Made by a program: the position numbers and the translations under genes. Under the pieces are notes generated by a model. It worked only from the letters and a program-made list of their open reading frames with translations, had not been told where the DNA came from and ran no database searches. Shown here piece by piece: positions 37,233-47,203 of a stretch of 64,000 nucleotides of DNA (its first letter is position 1; every line of letters starts with the position of its first letter). Source of the stretch: Brevibacillus brevis NBRC 100599 (GTDB lineage Bacteria; Bacillota; Bacilli; Brevibacillales; Brevibacillaceae); NCBI RefSeq assembly GCF_000010165.1, contig NC_012491.1, positions 5,093,001 to 5,157,000 of the forward strand. The letters are read 5' to 3'.

Positions 37233-37385
37233 CTATGGCTGCGAAGTTGCATTTGTAGTGGCAGGTGCAGGTGCAGACGGTTTCGGAGCCTGGCCGTCAT
37301 CTGAGAAAAACGGGATGATTACCAGACTGAGCACGAAAAATAAGATCCAGGCAATGCCTCTTCTGAAAATGCAAGGTGTCAGCAT
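37233..37385 (-). CDS. Small single-helix membrane protein, 50 aa
   Basis: Begins MLTPCIFRRGIAWILFF, with one hydrophobic segment (about residues 10-27), then a Pro/Ala/Thr-rich extracytoplasmic tail (APKPSAPAPATTNATSQP). GGAAGGGG lies 8 nt before the ATG. Downstream of the MFS operon, but the operon terminator lies between. Unknown. Confidence 0.55.
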   Translation of the reverse strand: MLTPCIFRRGIAWILFFVLSLVIIPFFSDDGQAPKPSAPAPATTNATSQP

Positions 37386-37466
37386 TGGGTAACCCCTTCC
37401 AATCATGCTGTTCTACTTACTATTCATACGCTTCCCTCCTTGATGCCCGTTTATGCTTTTTTGGGC

Positions 37467-37502
37467 AAAAAATAAAAGCCTCGCCAAAAACTTGGCGAAG
37501 CT
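37467..37502 (-). terminator. Terminator of the efflux operon
   Basis: AGCtTCGCCAAG/TTGGCGAgGCT hairpin followed by TTTATTTTTT on the minus strand, just after the MFS stop. Confidence 0.85.
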
Positions 37503-37516
37503 TATCCTCCTTGTTT

Positions 37517-38701
37517 TTACCCCTGTTTTTGCAACGGCATTGAATACGTCTGTTCCTGGGTTGCTTTTTGCTTGAAAAACAGGCAAGCTGCCGCGAAAAC
37601 AATGAGCAGCGATCCCATCAGCCAAAAGATCGTCCACGGCTCCCACACGTCCATCAGCAGACCATTCACATTCGGAGCCAAAATACTGGCGACACCAAAA
37701 TTGACGCCTGCGATAATTCCTGCGGTAGGAACCATCGAGGCTGGTAATATATCTGCCGAAAAAGCCAATCCCAGCGAGTAAAAGGAACCGACAGCCGCTC
37801 CTGCTATGGCCAACAACAGCATCATCAGCCATACGTTTTCGCCTGCAAACGGGAACAGGAAGAAAGCCAATCCCCCTACAAGCGCACACACGAGCATGAC
37901 CTGCTTGCGTCCGACTCGGTCACTCAATGCCCCCAGCGGCATCTGCAAGATAATGCTTCCCACGACAAACGACGGAAGGATCAAGGAAACCCATTCAACA
38001 GACAAGCCGGTACGCAAGGCATAAACGGGAAAACTGCCGTTGAGTGACGTCTCCATGAATCCGTACAAAAACGAAGGAATCAGCGCCAGCCAGGCAAGTC
38101 GCAATACAAATGCATATTTGTTTTGCTTCTTTTCTGTTTGTTCAATCTGTGCGGGGAATTCATTTTTGATCCGGGATAATAATAAGAAGGCAATCAGATA
38201 GAGAACGAGCAAACCGCCAAAAGGTACCCAAATCCCCAAGTGCAGCACGCTTAAGCCTAGTGGACCAACACTAAAGCCCACTCCATATGCCAACCCGTAA
38301 ATGGAAAGATCACGTCCACGATTCTCGGGAGCTGCGATCTTGGTCACCCACATTTGGCTGGCGTAATGTAAACCACTATCGCCCACACCCATCAATAAAC
38401 GTAATACGAACCAGACCGCCAAATGACTGAACATCGGGATGAGTGCTGTTGCAATCGTCACCAACAGCAATCCACATAATATCGTTGCCCGGTATCCAAT
38501 GCGCCGCAGTGGGATTTCCAAAAATGGATTGACCATGACCATCCCAATATACAAGGCAGCAGCATTGAGCCCGTTCATCACGGATGAAACCCCTTGTTTC
38601 TCCAATAAAACCGTCAGCATCGGGATCGTCAAGCCTTGGCTTACCCCCGCAATACCGACAGCCAAAATCAACACCCAAAAGGTGTAACGTGACTGTGACA
38701 T
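37517..38701 (-). CDS. MFS transporter
   Basis: Twelve-helix major facilitator of about 394 residues. Two six-helix halves are visible; the loop 2-3 region is LEIPLRRIGYRATILCG and the mirrored motif in the second half is GALSDRVGRKQVM. Resembles multidrug or metabolite exporters. GGGAGGAG precedes the ATG at 38701; the frame is open to 38737. It starts 28 nt after the BmrD-like gene, indicating a three-gene efflux operon. Substrate unknown. Confidence 0.9.
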   Translation of the reverse strand: MSQSRYTFWVLILAVGIAGVSQGLTIPMLTVLLEKQGVSSVMNGLNAAALYIGMVMVNPFLEIPLRRIGYRATILCGLLLVTIATALIPMFSHLAVWFVLRLLMGVGDSGLHYASQMWVTKIAAPENRGRDLSIYGLAYGVGFSVGPLGLSVLHLGIWVPFGGLLVLYLIAFLLLSRIKNEFPAQIEQTEKKQNKYAFVLRLAWLALIPSFLYGFMETSLNGSFPVYALRTGLSVEWVSLILPSFVVGSIILQMPLGALSDRVGRKQVMLVCALVGGLAFFLFPFAGENVWLMMLLLAIAGAAVGSFYSLGLAFSADILPASMVPTAGIIAGVNFGVASILAPNVNGLLMDVWEPWTIFWLMGSLLIVFAAACLFFKQKATQEQTYSMPLQKQG

Positions 38702-38729
38702 GGTGTTGTTTCTCCTCCCTAGCCCCCTA

Positions 38730-40814
38730 TTAAGCACTCTCTACGGAAGCACTCCCCTGCTGAAGCTGATACATTTTTTGATAAAGACCATTTTGCGCCA
38801 TGAGTTCATCATGGGTACCTCTTTCCATGATTTCACCTCGGGACAAGACAAGAATCTGGTCCGCGTGTTGAATCGTCGACAAGCGATGTGCAATGATGAA
38901 TGTCGTCCTACCTTTTGATAGTACATGCAACGCTTCCTGAATGGCTAGCTCTGTTTCACTGTCAATGCTTGCCGTTGCTTCATCCAAGATCAGCATCGCA
39001 GGATCAGCAGCCAATGCCCGCGCAAAAGAGATCAATTGGCGTTGACCTGCGGATAGTGTCATGCCTCGCTCGACGACCGGTTCGTCATATGCACCCGGCA
39101 GTTTGGAGATGAATTCGTCAGCACGTACCGCTTTTGCAGCCCGTTTCACTTCTTCATCCGTAATCGTATTCTTGTACATACGAATATTGAATCCAATGCT
39201 TCCCGTAAACAAGAACGGGTCCTGCAAAACGAGGCCGACATGACTGCGCAATGAGTGCGTATCAACCTGTCTCATATCTTGTCCGTCGATTAAAATGCTC
39301 CCTTTCGTCACCGGATAGAACCCGAGCAGCAAATTCATCAAGGAGCTTTTTCCCGATCCGGTGTGCCCTACCAGCGCAATCGTTTGACCAGGCTGCGCCG
39401 TAAAGGAGACGTTTTTCAAAACGTAATCATCACCCTGATAGGCAAAAGAAACGTTATCAAAGACAACCTCACCACGCGGACGCTCGATTTGCGCACCAGC
39501 TTCTTTTTTCTCCGGCAGCTCATCCATAATTTCAAAGACGCGTCCCGCCGAAATAGTCGCCTGCTGCATTTGCGACAACCGATTCATGATCATGTTGATC
39601 GGTTCGAAAAAACGCCCCATATAATCGACAAATGCAAAAAGCGCACCGAAGGAAATCGCACTGTGGAAAGATGTAGAGCCGTAATACCAGACGATCAGGG
39701 TCAAGGAAATTTTCCAGATCAAATCTACCGCTGGGCGCAAAAGCAAGGATTCCAGATTGATTTCTTTCATCCGCACCTTGAAGTAGTCTTCGTTTACATC
39801 AGCAAACTCCTTTTGTACACCTTGCTCCCGACGAAAAGCCTGCACAATCGTCATGTTCTGGATCATTTCATTGATCGTTGTGTTCATATCACCGAGCTTC
39901 GCGCGAATCACTGCATAGTAGCGAGAGCTGTACCTTTGATACACGTAGACTAACAGTACGAGCACTGGCACCGTCAAAAAGCAGAAGAGGGCGAGCTCAG
40001 GCTGCAAGAGGTAGAGCGCGATCAAGATTCCAATCAAATAAAGACCGTTCTGTACAAATGTGGCGAGCACACTTACATACAGCTCACGGATGGCTTCTGT
40101 ATCATTGCTCACACGGGAGACAAGCGCACCTACTGGCGTTTTGTCAAAAAAGGCAACCGGGAGCTTTTGTAAATGGATAAACAGCTTCATCCGCATTTGC
40201 TGAATGATGCGCTGTGCGATCTTTTGCAGCCACAAAATCTGTACGTAGTTGAAACCAGCTGAGAGCAAGATCAGTGCCCCATAACCTACAGACAGCCAGA
40301 CAATAGGCAGGACATCCCCTTGGTACATCGCCTTGACTTCCTCTGCGGTTAGCCGAATCCCTGTGGAGGTCATCTCTTGACCTGATTGATCCTTCGTTGT
40401 TACCTCGAAGCGTTCCCTGCCGTTTTCTGGCGCAATCGGGGTGAATTTCTTCTCCGTATTCGGATTCACCTTGCCAGAAACCAAGTAATAAGTCGTGCCT
40501 TCTGTCAGCACAGTTACTTCTTTTGGATTGCTCCTGTCCAAAGCAAGTCCTGTCTTTGCAGCGACATCTTCACGAATATAGTTCGTACCGTTCACTGAGG
40601 CGACTTGCCCCGCTGCTTGTGGTGGCACTTCGTCCAGTTGATACCAAGGCTTTTGGATCGCCAGGATGTGATTATCAATCATGACCTTGGCTAAAAAAGG
40701 CCCCGCCAGCTCTGCACTCGTTCCCAGCAAGAGCAGGAACAATGCGCCTAGTATTTGCTTTTGAAATGGCCTGGCGTACTCGGTCAAACGCCCCCATACA
40801 TTTTGTTTGCTCAT
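38730..40814 (-). CDS. Heterodimeric ABC exporter subunit, BmrD/YheH type
   Basis: About 694 residues: six-helix exporter domain with an unusually large extracytoplasmic insertion between helices 1 and 2 (about residues 50-165), as in YheH/BmrD, then an ATPase domain with Walker A VGHTGSGKSS, signature LSAGQRQLISFARAL and Walker B MLILDEATASIDSETE. It carries the consensus Glu after Walker B, so this subunit has the active site of the heterodimer. The ATG at 40814 has GAGGGGG upstream; the frame is open to 40883. It starts 19 nt after its partner gene. Confidence 0.92.
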   Translation of the reverse strand: MSKQNVWGRLTEYARPFQKQILGALFLLLLGTSAELAGPFLAKVMIDNHILAIQKPWYQLDEVPPQAAGQVASVNGTNYIREDVAAKTGLALDRSNPKEVTVLTEGTTYYLVSGKVNPNTEKKFTPIAPENGRERFEVTTKDQSGQEMTSTGIRLTAEEVKAMYQGDVLPIVWLSVGYGALILLSAGFNYVQILWLQKIAQRIIQQMRMKLFIHLQKLPVAFFDKTPVGALVSRVSNDTEAIRELYVSVLATFVQNGLYLIGILIALYLLQPELALFCFLTVPVLVLLVYVYQRYSSRYYAVIRAKLGDMNTTINEMIQNMTIVQAFRREQGVQKEFADVNEDYFKVRMKEINLESLLLRPAVDLIWKISLTLIVWYYGSTSFHSAISFGALFAFVDYMGRFFEPINMIMNRLSQMQQATISAGRVFEIMDELPEKKEAGAQIERPRGEVVFDNVSFAYQGDDYVLKNVSFTAQPGQTIALVGHTGSGKSSLMNLLLGFYPVTKGSILIDGQDMRQVDTHSLRSHVGLVLQDPFLFTGSIGFNIRMYKNTITDEEVKRAAKAVRADEFISKLPGAYDEPVVERGMTLSAGQRQLISFARALAADPAMLILDEATASIDSETELAIQEALHVLSKGRTTFIIAHRLSTIQHADQILVLSRGEIMERGTHDELMAQNGLYQKMYQLQQGSASVESA

Positions 40815-40833
40815 GAAACGTTTTCCCCCTCTC

Positions 40834-42576
40834 TCAACCAGCCACATCATGCTCCATTTGCTGACGACGGTACTGCTCTGCATACCAGCCGTTGCGGTGC
40901 ATCAGCTCGTCATGTGTCCCCTGCTCGACGATCCGCCCCTCATCCAGCACGAGAATCAGCTGTGCGTGCTGTACGGCAGACAGACGATGAGCAGTAATAA
41001 TGGTCGTTTTATCCGCGCGCTCCTGTCGCAGATGACGAAGGATACTCTCCTCTGTCCGCGCGTCCACAGCCGATAGTGAATCGTCGAGAATCAGAATCCC
41101 CGCATCCATCAAAAGAGCGCGTGCAATAGAAATCCGCTGTTTTTGCCCCCCAGAGAGGGTGACCCCCTTCTCTCCAACCATGGTTTGCAAGCCCTCTCTG
41201 AATTGGGCCAAATCTCTCTTCATCTCCGCAAGCTCCAGCGCATGCATCACTTCCTCGGTCGTCGCTTGTGGTTTCCCGAATGCAACATTTTCGGCAATCG
41301 TCCGTGAAAACAGCAAATGCTCCTGAGGCACATAGCCGATTTTTTCCCGCAGCGTATCAAAAGCGAGTCCTTCGATCGGGATGCCCCCGATTAACAGGAC
41401 TTGTTCCTTCATCTGATATTGATGCAACAAGGCACGACACAACGTCGACTTGCCGCTTCCCGTCCTCCCGACAATCCCAAGCGTCTCTCCTTCACCCAAA
41501 CGAAACGAGATGTCGGTGAGTGCTGGCTTGTCAGTGCCTGGATACGTAAAAGAAAAATGGCGTGCTTCTACGGTATTGGCGATTTGGCTCGTGACTGGAT
41601 TCGCTGCTTCCGTCACATCTGGCTGCTCCACCATTAGCTCTGTAAAGCGTTTGTGGGATGCGCCACCGCGCTGCAACACATTAACCAGCCAACCAAAAGC
41701 GAACATCGGCCAAATTAAAAGTCCCAGGTATAAATTGAACGCAACCAAATCCCCTAAGGAGATAGCGCTAGTGAACACCAAATACGTGCCATAGCCCAGC
41801 CCGATCAAAAAGCTGAAGCCAATAATAATCGCGATCGTCGGCTCAAACAGCGCGTCAATCCGTGAAACGCTCACATTTCGCTCCAACGTTTTTTCACTGA
41901 CCCGGCGATATGCCTCAATATCGGCCTTTTCCTGAACAAATGCTCTCAATACCCGAACGCCCGATACGGATTGTTGAACATGATCATTCATCTCTCCGAA
42001 GGCTTCCTGTGCCAAGTAAAAGCGATCATGCAGCAGCTTTCCATAGTACGCCGTTGACCAAGCCAAAAACGGCATCGGGATCAGCGCAGCCAGCGTCAGC
42101 TTCCAATCAATCGCGGTCACCATGACGCCTAGCGTTAACACGGTCATGAACAACGCATCGACAAGCGTAAGCACCCCTGTACTCGCTGTTTGTTCAATGG
42201 CGGGAATGTCATTGGTAGCCACGGCCATCAGATCACCACTGCGTTTGCGATGAAAAAACGACGGGGTCATTCTGGTCAAATGGGCAAACAGTCGCTCGCG
42301 AAGTGTTCGCTCCAGAATCAAGGCTCCCCCATTTAACAAGTACCGCCAGAGAAACCGCAACCCATACAAGCTCACGCCCAATACGAGCAAGATGACCACT
42401 GTTTGCGTCAAGTCAGCGTCCGTCAGGGAACTGTTGCGAATCGAATCGACCGTATCCCCGATTAATTTCGGCGGCCATAGCATGAGAACATCGATGACAA
42501 ACAGCACAGAGATTCCAATGACGTATCTCTTCCAATAGGCACGAAAAAACCAAGATAATTGCCGAAGTGTCTGCAT
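40834..42576 (-). CDS. Heterodimeric ABC exporter subunit, BmrC/YheI type
   Basis: About 580 residues: six transmembrane helices, then an ATPase domain with Walker A VGRTGSGKST, signature LSGGQKQRISIARAL and Walker B ILILDDSLSAVDARTE, where Asp replaces the catalytic Glu. That is the degenerate site expected in the BmrC-like partner. GAGGTG lies 7 nt before the ATG at 42576. In B. subtilis bmrCD is induced by ribosome-targeting antibiotics through leader attenuation; a terminator hairpin also precedes this gene. Confidence 0.92.
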   Translation of the reverse strand: MQTLRQLSWFFRAYWKRYVIGISVLFVIDVLMLWPPKLIGDTVDSIRNSSLTDADLTQTVVILLVLGVSLYGLRFLWRYLLNGGALILERTLRERLFAHLTRMTPSFFHRKRSGDLMAVATNDIPAIEQTASTGVLTLVDALFMTVLTLGVMVTAIDWKLTLAALIPMPFLAWSTAYYGKLLHDRFYLAQEAFGEMNDHVQQSVSGVRVLRAFVQEKADIEAYRRVSEKTLERNVSVSRIDALFEPTIAIIIGFSFLIGLGYGTYLVFTSAISLGDLVAFNLYLGLLIWPMFAFGWLVNVLQRGGASHKRFTELMVEQPDVTEAANPVTSQIANTVEARHFSFTYPGTDKPALTDISFRLGEGETLGIVGRTGSGKSTLCRALLHQYQMKEQVLLIGGIPIEGLAFDTLREKIGYVPQEHLLFSRTIAENVAFGKPQATTEEVMHALELAEMKRDLAQFREGLQTMVGEKGVTLSGGQKQRISIARALLMDAGILILDDSLSAVDARTEESILRHLRQERADKTTIITAHRLSAVQHAQLILVLDEGRIVEQGTHDELMHRNGWYAEQYRRQQMEHDVAG

Positions 42577-42614
42577 GTAAATCACCTCTATTTATTTAGA
42601 CCTAACAGCACGAC

Positions 42615-42646
42615 TAAAAAAGGGCTTGCGAATCACGCGCAGCCCT
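42615..42646 (-). terminator. Leader terminator upstream of the ABC exporter operon
   Basis: AGGGCTGCG pairs with CGCaAGCCCT (one bulge) on the minus strand and six T follow. It lies 39 nt before the exporter start and downstream of a strong promoter, so it is more likely an attenuator than the end of the GNAT gene. Confidence 0.7.
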
Positions 42647-42663
42647 CTTGATCTGTCTTCACC

Positions 42664-42692
42664 ATCGTAATTTACAGAATTTTCATTGTCAA
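42664..42692 (-). promoter_or_regulatory. Sigma-A promoter of the efflux operon
   Basis: TTGACA (42692-42687) and TACGAT (42669-42664), spaced 17 bp, on the minus strand between the GNAT stop and the leader terminator. Confidence 0.7.
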
Positions 42693-42711
42693 TCAATGCA
42701 TACAGTTCAAT

Positions 42712-43287
42712 CTAAGATTTTTTATCGGTTTTCCAGTCAAGCCATTCCTCTTTTAGCAGGCTGTAAGTGGCATGATCCACGTAATGATCGTAAAGGAATT
42801 CATTCCGGCGAAGTATCCCTTCCAGTTGAAACCCTAATCGTTCCGGGATCGATCTGCTCTTGTGGTTTTCCGTAGCAGCCTGAATCGTTACTTTTTCCAA
42901 ATCCCATGACCCGAAGATCAACACGTCCAAGTAGGTCGCCACTGCTTCTGTCATCAGGCCCTTTCCCTGAAATTGCGCACCCAGCCAATAGCCAATGGAC
43001 GTCTTTTTGTTGATCCAATCCACTGTATGTACGCCGACTGTACCAGCCAAACGTCCTTGGTACCAAATACCGTAGTGGATGCCGCGATTATCGTTGTACT
43101 GATGAATCGTCGCTTGGATGAATTGGCGAGAATCCTCTACCTTCTTCGTATAATTCAGCCACGGCAGCCATTCCATAAGATTCTCCCGGTTCGAATCCGT
43201 AAGCAAAAATAACTGCTCAGCATCAGCTAATTCTAACTGTTTCAAGTACGTATCTTCATTGATGGCTATCTGTTGGATCGTTTGCAT
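42712..43287 (-). CDS. GNAT acetyltransferase (RimJ/RimL type)
   Basis: N-acetyltransferase of 191 residues. Acetyl-CoA binding region near GAQFQGKGLMTEAVATYLD (R/QxxGxG/A pattern), preceded by GIWYQGRLAGTVGVHTVDW and followed by NHKSRSIPERLGFQLEGILR, all typical of RimJ/RimL-like GNATs. GGGGAG lies 7 nt before the ATG at 43287; the frame is open to 43359. The acceptor is unknown; relatives modify ribosomal proteins or small molecules. Confidence 0.9.
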   Translation of the reverse strand: MQTIQQIAINEDTYLKQLELADAEQLFLLTDSNRENLMEWLPWLNYTKKVEDSRQFIQATIHQYNDNRGIHYGIWYQGRLAGTVGVHTVDWINKKTSIGYWLGAQFQGKGLMTEAVATYLDVLIFGSWDLEKVTIQAATENHKSRSIPERLGFQLEGILRRNEFLYDHYVDHATYSLLKEEWLDWKTDKKS

Positions 43288-43385
43288 ACGAATCTCCCCT
43301 TTTCTTGGATATTTTACTGGAAAACGCCAAAATGAGCAAAAAGCGCCCGCCAGCAACAATAGGCGAACGCATATAAAAATGTCTT

Positions 43386-44426
43386 TTATTTTTTGCTATT
43401 GCCGATCTCTTCCGGCTTGAAAATGCCTGTCTCGGTAACGATCGCTGTAATGTACTTCGCAGGCGTTACATCGAACGCAGGATTGTACACCTTGATATCG
43501 TCTGGAGCTACCTGTTTGCCCAAGCCATGGGTAATTTCCTCGGCTGGACGCTCTTCAATCGGAATATCTGCGCCTGTCGGTGTGTCCAAATCGACGGAGG
43601 ACAAGGGAGCTGCCACGTAAAAAGGAATGCCGTGAGCTTTTGCCAATACCGCTACCCCATACGTACCGATTTTGTTGGCGACATCGCCGTTCGCTGCTAC
43701 GCGGTCTGTCCCCACGATGACAGCCTCTACTTTTCCTTGGGACATGACCATCGCCGCCATGTTGTCGCAGATCAGCGTCACATCAATCCCTGCTTGCTGC
43801 AATTCGAATGCAGTAAGACGAGCGCCTTGGAGAACAGGACGGGTTTCATCCGCGTACACCTTCAGGTTCCAACCGCGTTCCTTTGCCAAATAAAAGGGAG
43901 CAGTAGCCGTACCGTACGCTGCTGTAGCCAATGCCCCTGGGTTACAGTGCGTGAGAATTCCCATACCGTCATGCAACAGAGTGAGCAGATTCTCCCCGAT
44001 GGTCCGGCATACTTCAGCGTCTTCCTTTTGAATCGCCAGTGCTTCATCGAGTACTGCCGCCTTCAACTCGGCAATCGACGCACCGCTTTCTTTTTCAACA
44101 CGAGCCTTAATGCGATCCAATGCCCAGAACAGATTCACTGCTGTCGGACGGGACGAGCCCAGGTAGTCTGCCTGCTGGTTCAATTCCTGCCAAAACTCGT
44201 CGTAGTTACTCGCTTCACTGCCACGAATGCCCAGGTAGAGCCCGTAAGCTGCCGCCATGCCAATGGCTGGTGCGCCACGCACTTCCAAGCGTCGGATGGA
44301 ACCCCAGACTTGCTCGGAGGTGGTCAAGTTCAAATAGATTGTTTCTACTGGCAGACGCGTCTGGTCAAGCAAGACCAATGCGTCATTCTCCCACTTTACA
44401 GGTGCCAATTGAGTGCTGGTTGTCAT
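43386..44426 (-). CDS. mtnA: S-methyl-5-thioribose-1-phosphate isomerase
   Basis: Second step of methionine salvage here: isomerises methylthioribose-1-phosphate to methylthioribulose-1-phosphate. 346 residues; eIF2B-like fold with [13 protein letters not shown], active-site Cys in [17 protein letters not shown] and Asp in [20 protein letters not shown]. The start overlaps the mtnK stop by 4 bp (ATGA). Confidence 0.97.
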   Translation of the reverse strand: MTTSTQLAPVKWENDALVLLDQTRLPVETIYLNLTTSEQVWGSIRRLEVRGAPAIGMAAAYGLYLGIRGSEASNYDEFWQELNQQADYLGSSRPTAVNLFWALDRIKARVEKESGASIAELKAAVLDEALAIQKEDAEVCRTIGENLLTLLHDGMGILTHCNPGALATAAYGTATAPFYLAKERGWNLKVYADETRPVLQGARLTAFELQQAGIDVTLICDNMAAMVMSQGKVEAVIVGTDRVAANGDVANKIGTYGVAVLAKAHGIPFYVAAPLSSVDLDTPTGADIPIEERPAEEITHGLGKQVAPDDIKVYNPAFDVTPAKYITAIVTETGIFKPEEIGNSKK

Positions 44427-45652
44427 ACTGTTGTAGCCTCCTGGTAGTAGCGTTCAGTTATTGTGCGTACGATGTCCGTGATATCTGTCGATTCCTCGAT
44501 GCCGCTGCGACCGAGAATCAGCGCTTCTCCAATCGAGAGAGCCAGACGCTCTGCTTCTGCGCGAGTCTGGTCGTCTTCGATGGCATTCAGGTCCGCTACG
44601 CCTGCCAAGCCAATGACACGACGCAAGATTTTGCATCCGGCATAGCCTGCTGTATCCTGAATCAGGCGCTTCACGTAGCTTTGCCACAGTCCTTCGACAT
44701 GGGCGCTGCGCTCTTTGGCGTGCTTGTGCCAGAGTTGAACGAATTGTGAAACGAATTCATTCCAGACATCCTCGACTGTTTCCAGTAAGTATTCGCGGTA
44801 CGCTTCCCGTTCTCCTTGATCTTTTTGCAGACCGTGCTGTCCTGCGTAGTTGAGCAGCAGATTGGCAATAATCGCCCCAATGTCAAAGCCGATTGGGCCG
44901 TAGTAAGCGAACTCTGGATCGATTGCTTTTAGGCTGTTTTCCGTGATGAAAATACTTCCGGTATGCAAGTCACCATGCAGCAGCGCCTCCGAGCGCGTAA
45001 GGAAATCGTATTTCAGCTTGGCGATTTCCAGCTTCAGCGGCCTGTTGTTCCAGATCGCCTCGACTTCGCGGCGGATCAACGGGTTGAAGTCGTTGGTAGG
45101 CGCATTTTCATACGGATCAGTAAAGACGAGATCTTCTGTGATTTTGCATAATTCTGGATTTATGAATGTTCCGACTAGCGTTTTTTTATCGTATGGATGT
45201 GCGCCCAGATCGGATGTGAAGAATAACGTTTGCGCGAGAAAACGGCCAATCTGCTTCGCAAATAGCGGATACCGCTTTCCTTCGATCAACCCTTTGCGCA
45301 TGATGATATGGTCCCCGACGTTTTCCATGACGGTCAACGCAAGTTCCCCATCGAAATGATACACCTGTGGCACCAGGTCTGGAACGTATTTGTGCTGAAT
45401 CCGGAGTGCCTCGCTCTCGATGCGAGCCCGATCAATCGTAAGCGGCCAAGATTCCCCCACAACGCGAGCAAAAGGCAGTGCTTGCTTGACAATGACGCTC
45501 TTACCGGTTGCTGGCTCTTGAATGTCAAAAACCAGATTGAGGTTGCCATCCCCGATTTCTCGGCTGGTCAGCTCTGCTCCTTCGCTAAAAAGACCCGGTA
45601 TTCCTTTTACGTACTCCACTGCTTCCTGTTCAGTCAATGCGCGATATGCCAT
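44423..45652 (-). CDS. mtnK: S-methyl-5-thioribose kinase
   Basis: Phosphorylates methylthioribose at C1, 409 residues. Protein-kinase-like fold: nucleotide loop [21 protein letters not shown] lysine, catalytic [12 protein letters not shown] and metal-binding [20 protein letters not shown] riboswitch precedes it, so the mtnKA unit is switched on when S-adenosylmethionine is low. Confidence 0.97.
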   Translation of the reverse strand: MAYRALTEQEAVEYVKGIPGLFSEGAELTSREIGDGNLNLVFDIQEPATGKSVIVKQALPFARVVGESWPLTIDRARIESEALRIQHKYVPDLVPQVYHFDGELALTVMENVGDHIIMRKGLIEGKRYPLFAKQIGRFLAQTLFFTSDLGAHPYDKKTLVGTFINPELCKITEDLVFTDPYENAPTNDFNPLIRREVEAIWNNRPLKLEIAKLKYDFLTRSEALLHGDLHTGSIFITENSLKAIDPEFAYYGPIGFDIGAIIANLLLNYAGQHGLQKDQGEREAYREYLLETVEDVWNEFVSQFVQLWHKHAKERSAHVEGLWQSYVKRLIQDTAGYAGCKILRRVIGLAGVADLNAIEDDQTRAEAERLALSIGEALILGRSGIEESTDITDIVRTITERYYQEATTV

Positions 45653-45716
45653 GATTCCAAAACTCCCCTCTACTTATTTTTCCTCTATCTCTACTTGTTT
45701 TGTTTGTGTCATGAGA

Positions 45717-45932
45717 GCAAAAAAGACCTCTTTTCCCGAAGAAAAGAGGTCGCTGTCGTCACGTGTAAGAACCGTGTTGATGTCCCCCTTATCTTCCAGA
45801 CCACTTTTGTTTCTGCAGGAATTAGCACCGTGCATGTCGCCTGTTAATCAGTCGCTTTCTCGCGTCTGAATGGCGTCATGTCGGTTGCCGGGTATCATCG
45901 GGCCAGTCCCTCCACCTTCTCTGGATAAGGTA
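45717..45932 (-). promoter_or_regulatory. SAM-I riboswitch (S-box) of mtnKA
   Basis: On the minus strand the conserved S-box core is present: CTTATCCAGAGAAGGTGGAG, GGGACTGGCCC, GATGATACCCGGCAACC and GGTGCTAATTCC, closing with AGATAAG. An expression platform terminator GACCTCTTTTC/GAAAAGAGGTC followed by T-run ends at 45717, 65 nt before mtnK. Confidence 0.95.
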
Positions 45933-45965
45933 TCCAAAACGTATTCGGTTTTTGATTTAGTTTGA

Positions 45966-45995
45966 ATCATACAACCAACGCTTCCACGATGTCAA
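45966..45995 (-). promoter_or_regulatory. Sigma-A promoter of mtnKA
   Basis: TTGACA (45995-45990) and TATGAT (45971-45966), 18 bp spacer, 34 nt before the riboswitch aptamer on the minus strand. Confidence 0.75.
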
Positions 45996-46027
45996 CACCC
46001 TTTTGTGCAAAAATTCGCACCTTGCTA

Positions 46028-47203
46028 TCAATAGCTGTATTGTGTTCCGGATGCCTCAGGTCGCTCCCAATTCCACCAGTCTACCTTGCCTAAAAACGCT
46101 GCTGTTATCGACTTTTCTGCCTTGAGCTTCAGCAGTTCTTTCGTAGGTCCGGTGAGGACGGCTCCGTAGATGCGAACCCCGTATTTCTGTATGTGACTGT
46201 ATCGCTCTGCAATCTGTAGATCTCTGCCAGGGAGTAAGGATCTTCCGATATCACGAGCCAGTTCCTCTTGCTCTGACAAATAACTCATCTCCTCCAGATA
46301 GTTTGCGATTACTCTGTCCCCATCCCCTTTTTTATATACACCACCGTAATCCATTTCTCGCTGGGCAAATCCCCACACTTCCCCGGAACCAAAAAGCACA
46401 TCTCCGCTTTCAGCTTGCTTGAGCTCTACCCCTGTATCTATTGCAAGCCAGACTGTATCTTGACCTGAAGAGGTAACATGGCGGGTAACCAGCTTATAAT
46501 ACTCCTCGTACGTCAGAAAGTGGTCAAAAGATATCGCAAGCTGCGAAACCGTTCCTTCGGGCAGCTTCTCCATTGTCGTCCAGGCAGCTGAGGTGAGAGA
46601 CATGGTATCCTCCGTTTCCTCCTCTGCCGGATAACGGAAAAACAACTTTTGCTCCCTGACCCCGTTCGTCCATTGCGGCTTGGCATTCACATTCCACAGC
46701 ACATTCGTACTCTCAAAACGACCCGCATTCTTTTCCTCTCCCCCAACCCGCTCGCTTAGTTCCATGCTGATGTTTCCGTACAGCAATCCGACCTGTGAAC
46801 CACTCCCCCCCACTCTCACACCTGGCTGAGTAAAATTGACCATCGACTTCGCAACGCGGAACAGGTCTTCATGCATCAGCGACCCAACCCAGCCATTCAA
46901 AATCAGCAGCACAACTCCCGCCAGAAAGGGAAGCCCTATGGTGAATCCTGCGTTGGACAACCGATTTTTCCATTTCCCCCGGCGAACAATGGCACGCTGT
47001 TTTTCAGCTGACAGTGTTTCAGACTGTTTGGTTTTCTCGTTGTCCTCTTCTGTTTCTTCCCCCAACAAAAGCCTTTCCAATCGCTGTGCGTACTCTTCGT
47101 CAGCGGCTATTTCTTCCTCGAATTGTTTCGAATCCTCTGCCGTCATTTCTCCACGCAAATAAGCAAGCAACCTTTGCTCGCGTTGATTCTTCTCCGTGTT
47201 CAT
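46028..47203 (-). CDS. Anti-sigma factor, Sigma_reg_N/C type
   Basis: About 391 residues. Cytoplasmic N-terminus with a short anti-sigma helix region (QREQRLLAYLRGEMTAEDSKQFEEEIAADEEYAQRLE), one transmembrane helix (about 100-122, FTIGLPFLAGVVLLILNGWVG) and a large extracytoplasmic domain (LFRVAKSMVNFTQPGVRVGG onward). This layout fits membrane anti-sigma factors with sigma-regulator N and C domains such as YhdL. The ATG at 47203 shares one base with the sigma stop (TGATG). It should hold the ECF factor inactive until an envelope signal arrives. Confidence 0.82.
   Translation of the reverse strand: MNTEKNQREQRLLAYLRGEMTAEDSKQFEEEIAADEEYAQRLERLLLGEETEEDNEKTKQSETLSAEKQRAIVRRGKWKNRLSNAGFTIGLPFLAGVVLLILNGWVGSLMHEDLFRVAKSMVNFTQPGVRVGGSGSQVGLLYGNISMELSERVGGEEKNAGRFESTNVLWNVNAKPQWTNGVREQKLFFRYPAEEETEDTMSLTSAAWTTMEKLPEGTVSQLAISFDHFLTYEEYYKLVTRHVTSSGQDTVWLAIDTGVELKQAESGDVLFGSGEVWGFAQREMDYGGVYKKGDGDRVIANYLEEMSYLSEQEELARDIGRSLLPGRDLQIAERYSHIQKYGVRIYGAVLTGPTKELLKLKAEKSITAAFLGKVDWWNWERPEASGTQYSY

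Noticed and set aside
42655-42668. Short leader peptide starting GTG/ATG before the BmrC-like gene
   Set aside because: The start would lie upstream of the predicted transcription start, so it would not be in the leader mRNA.
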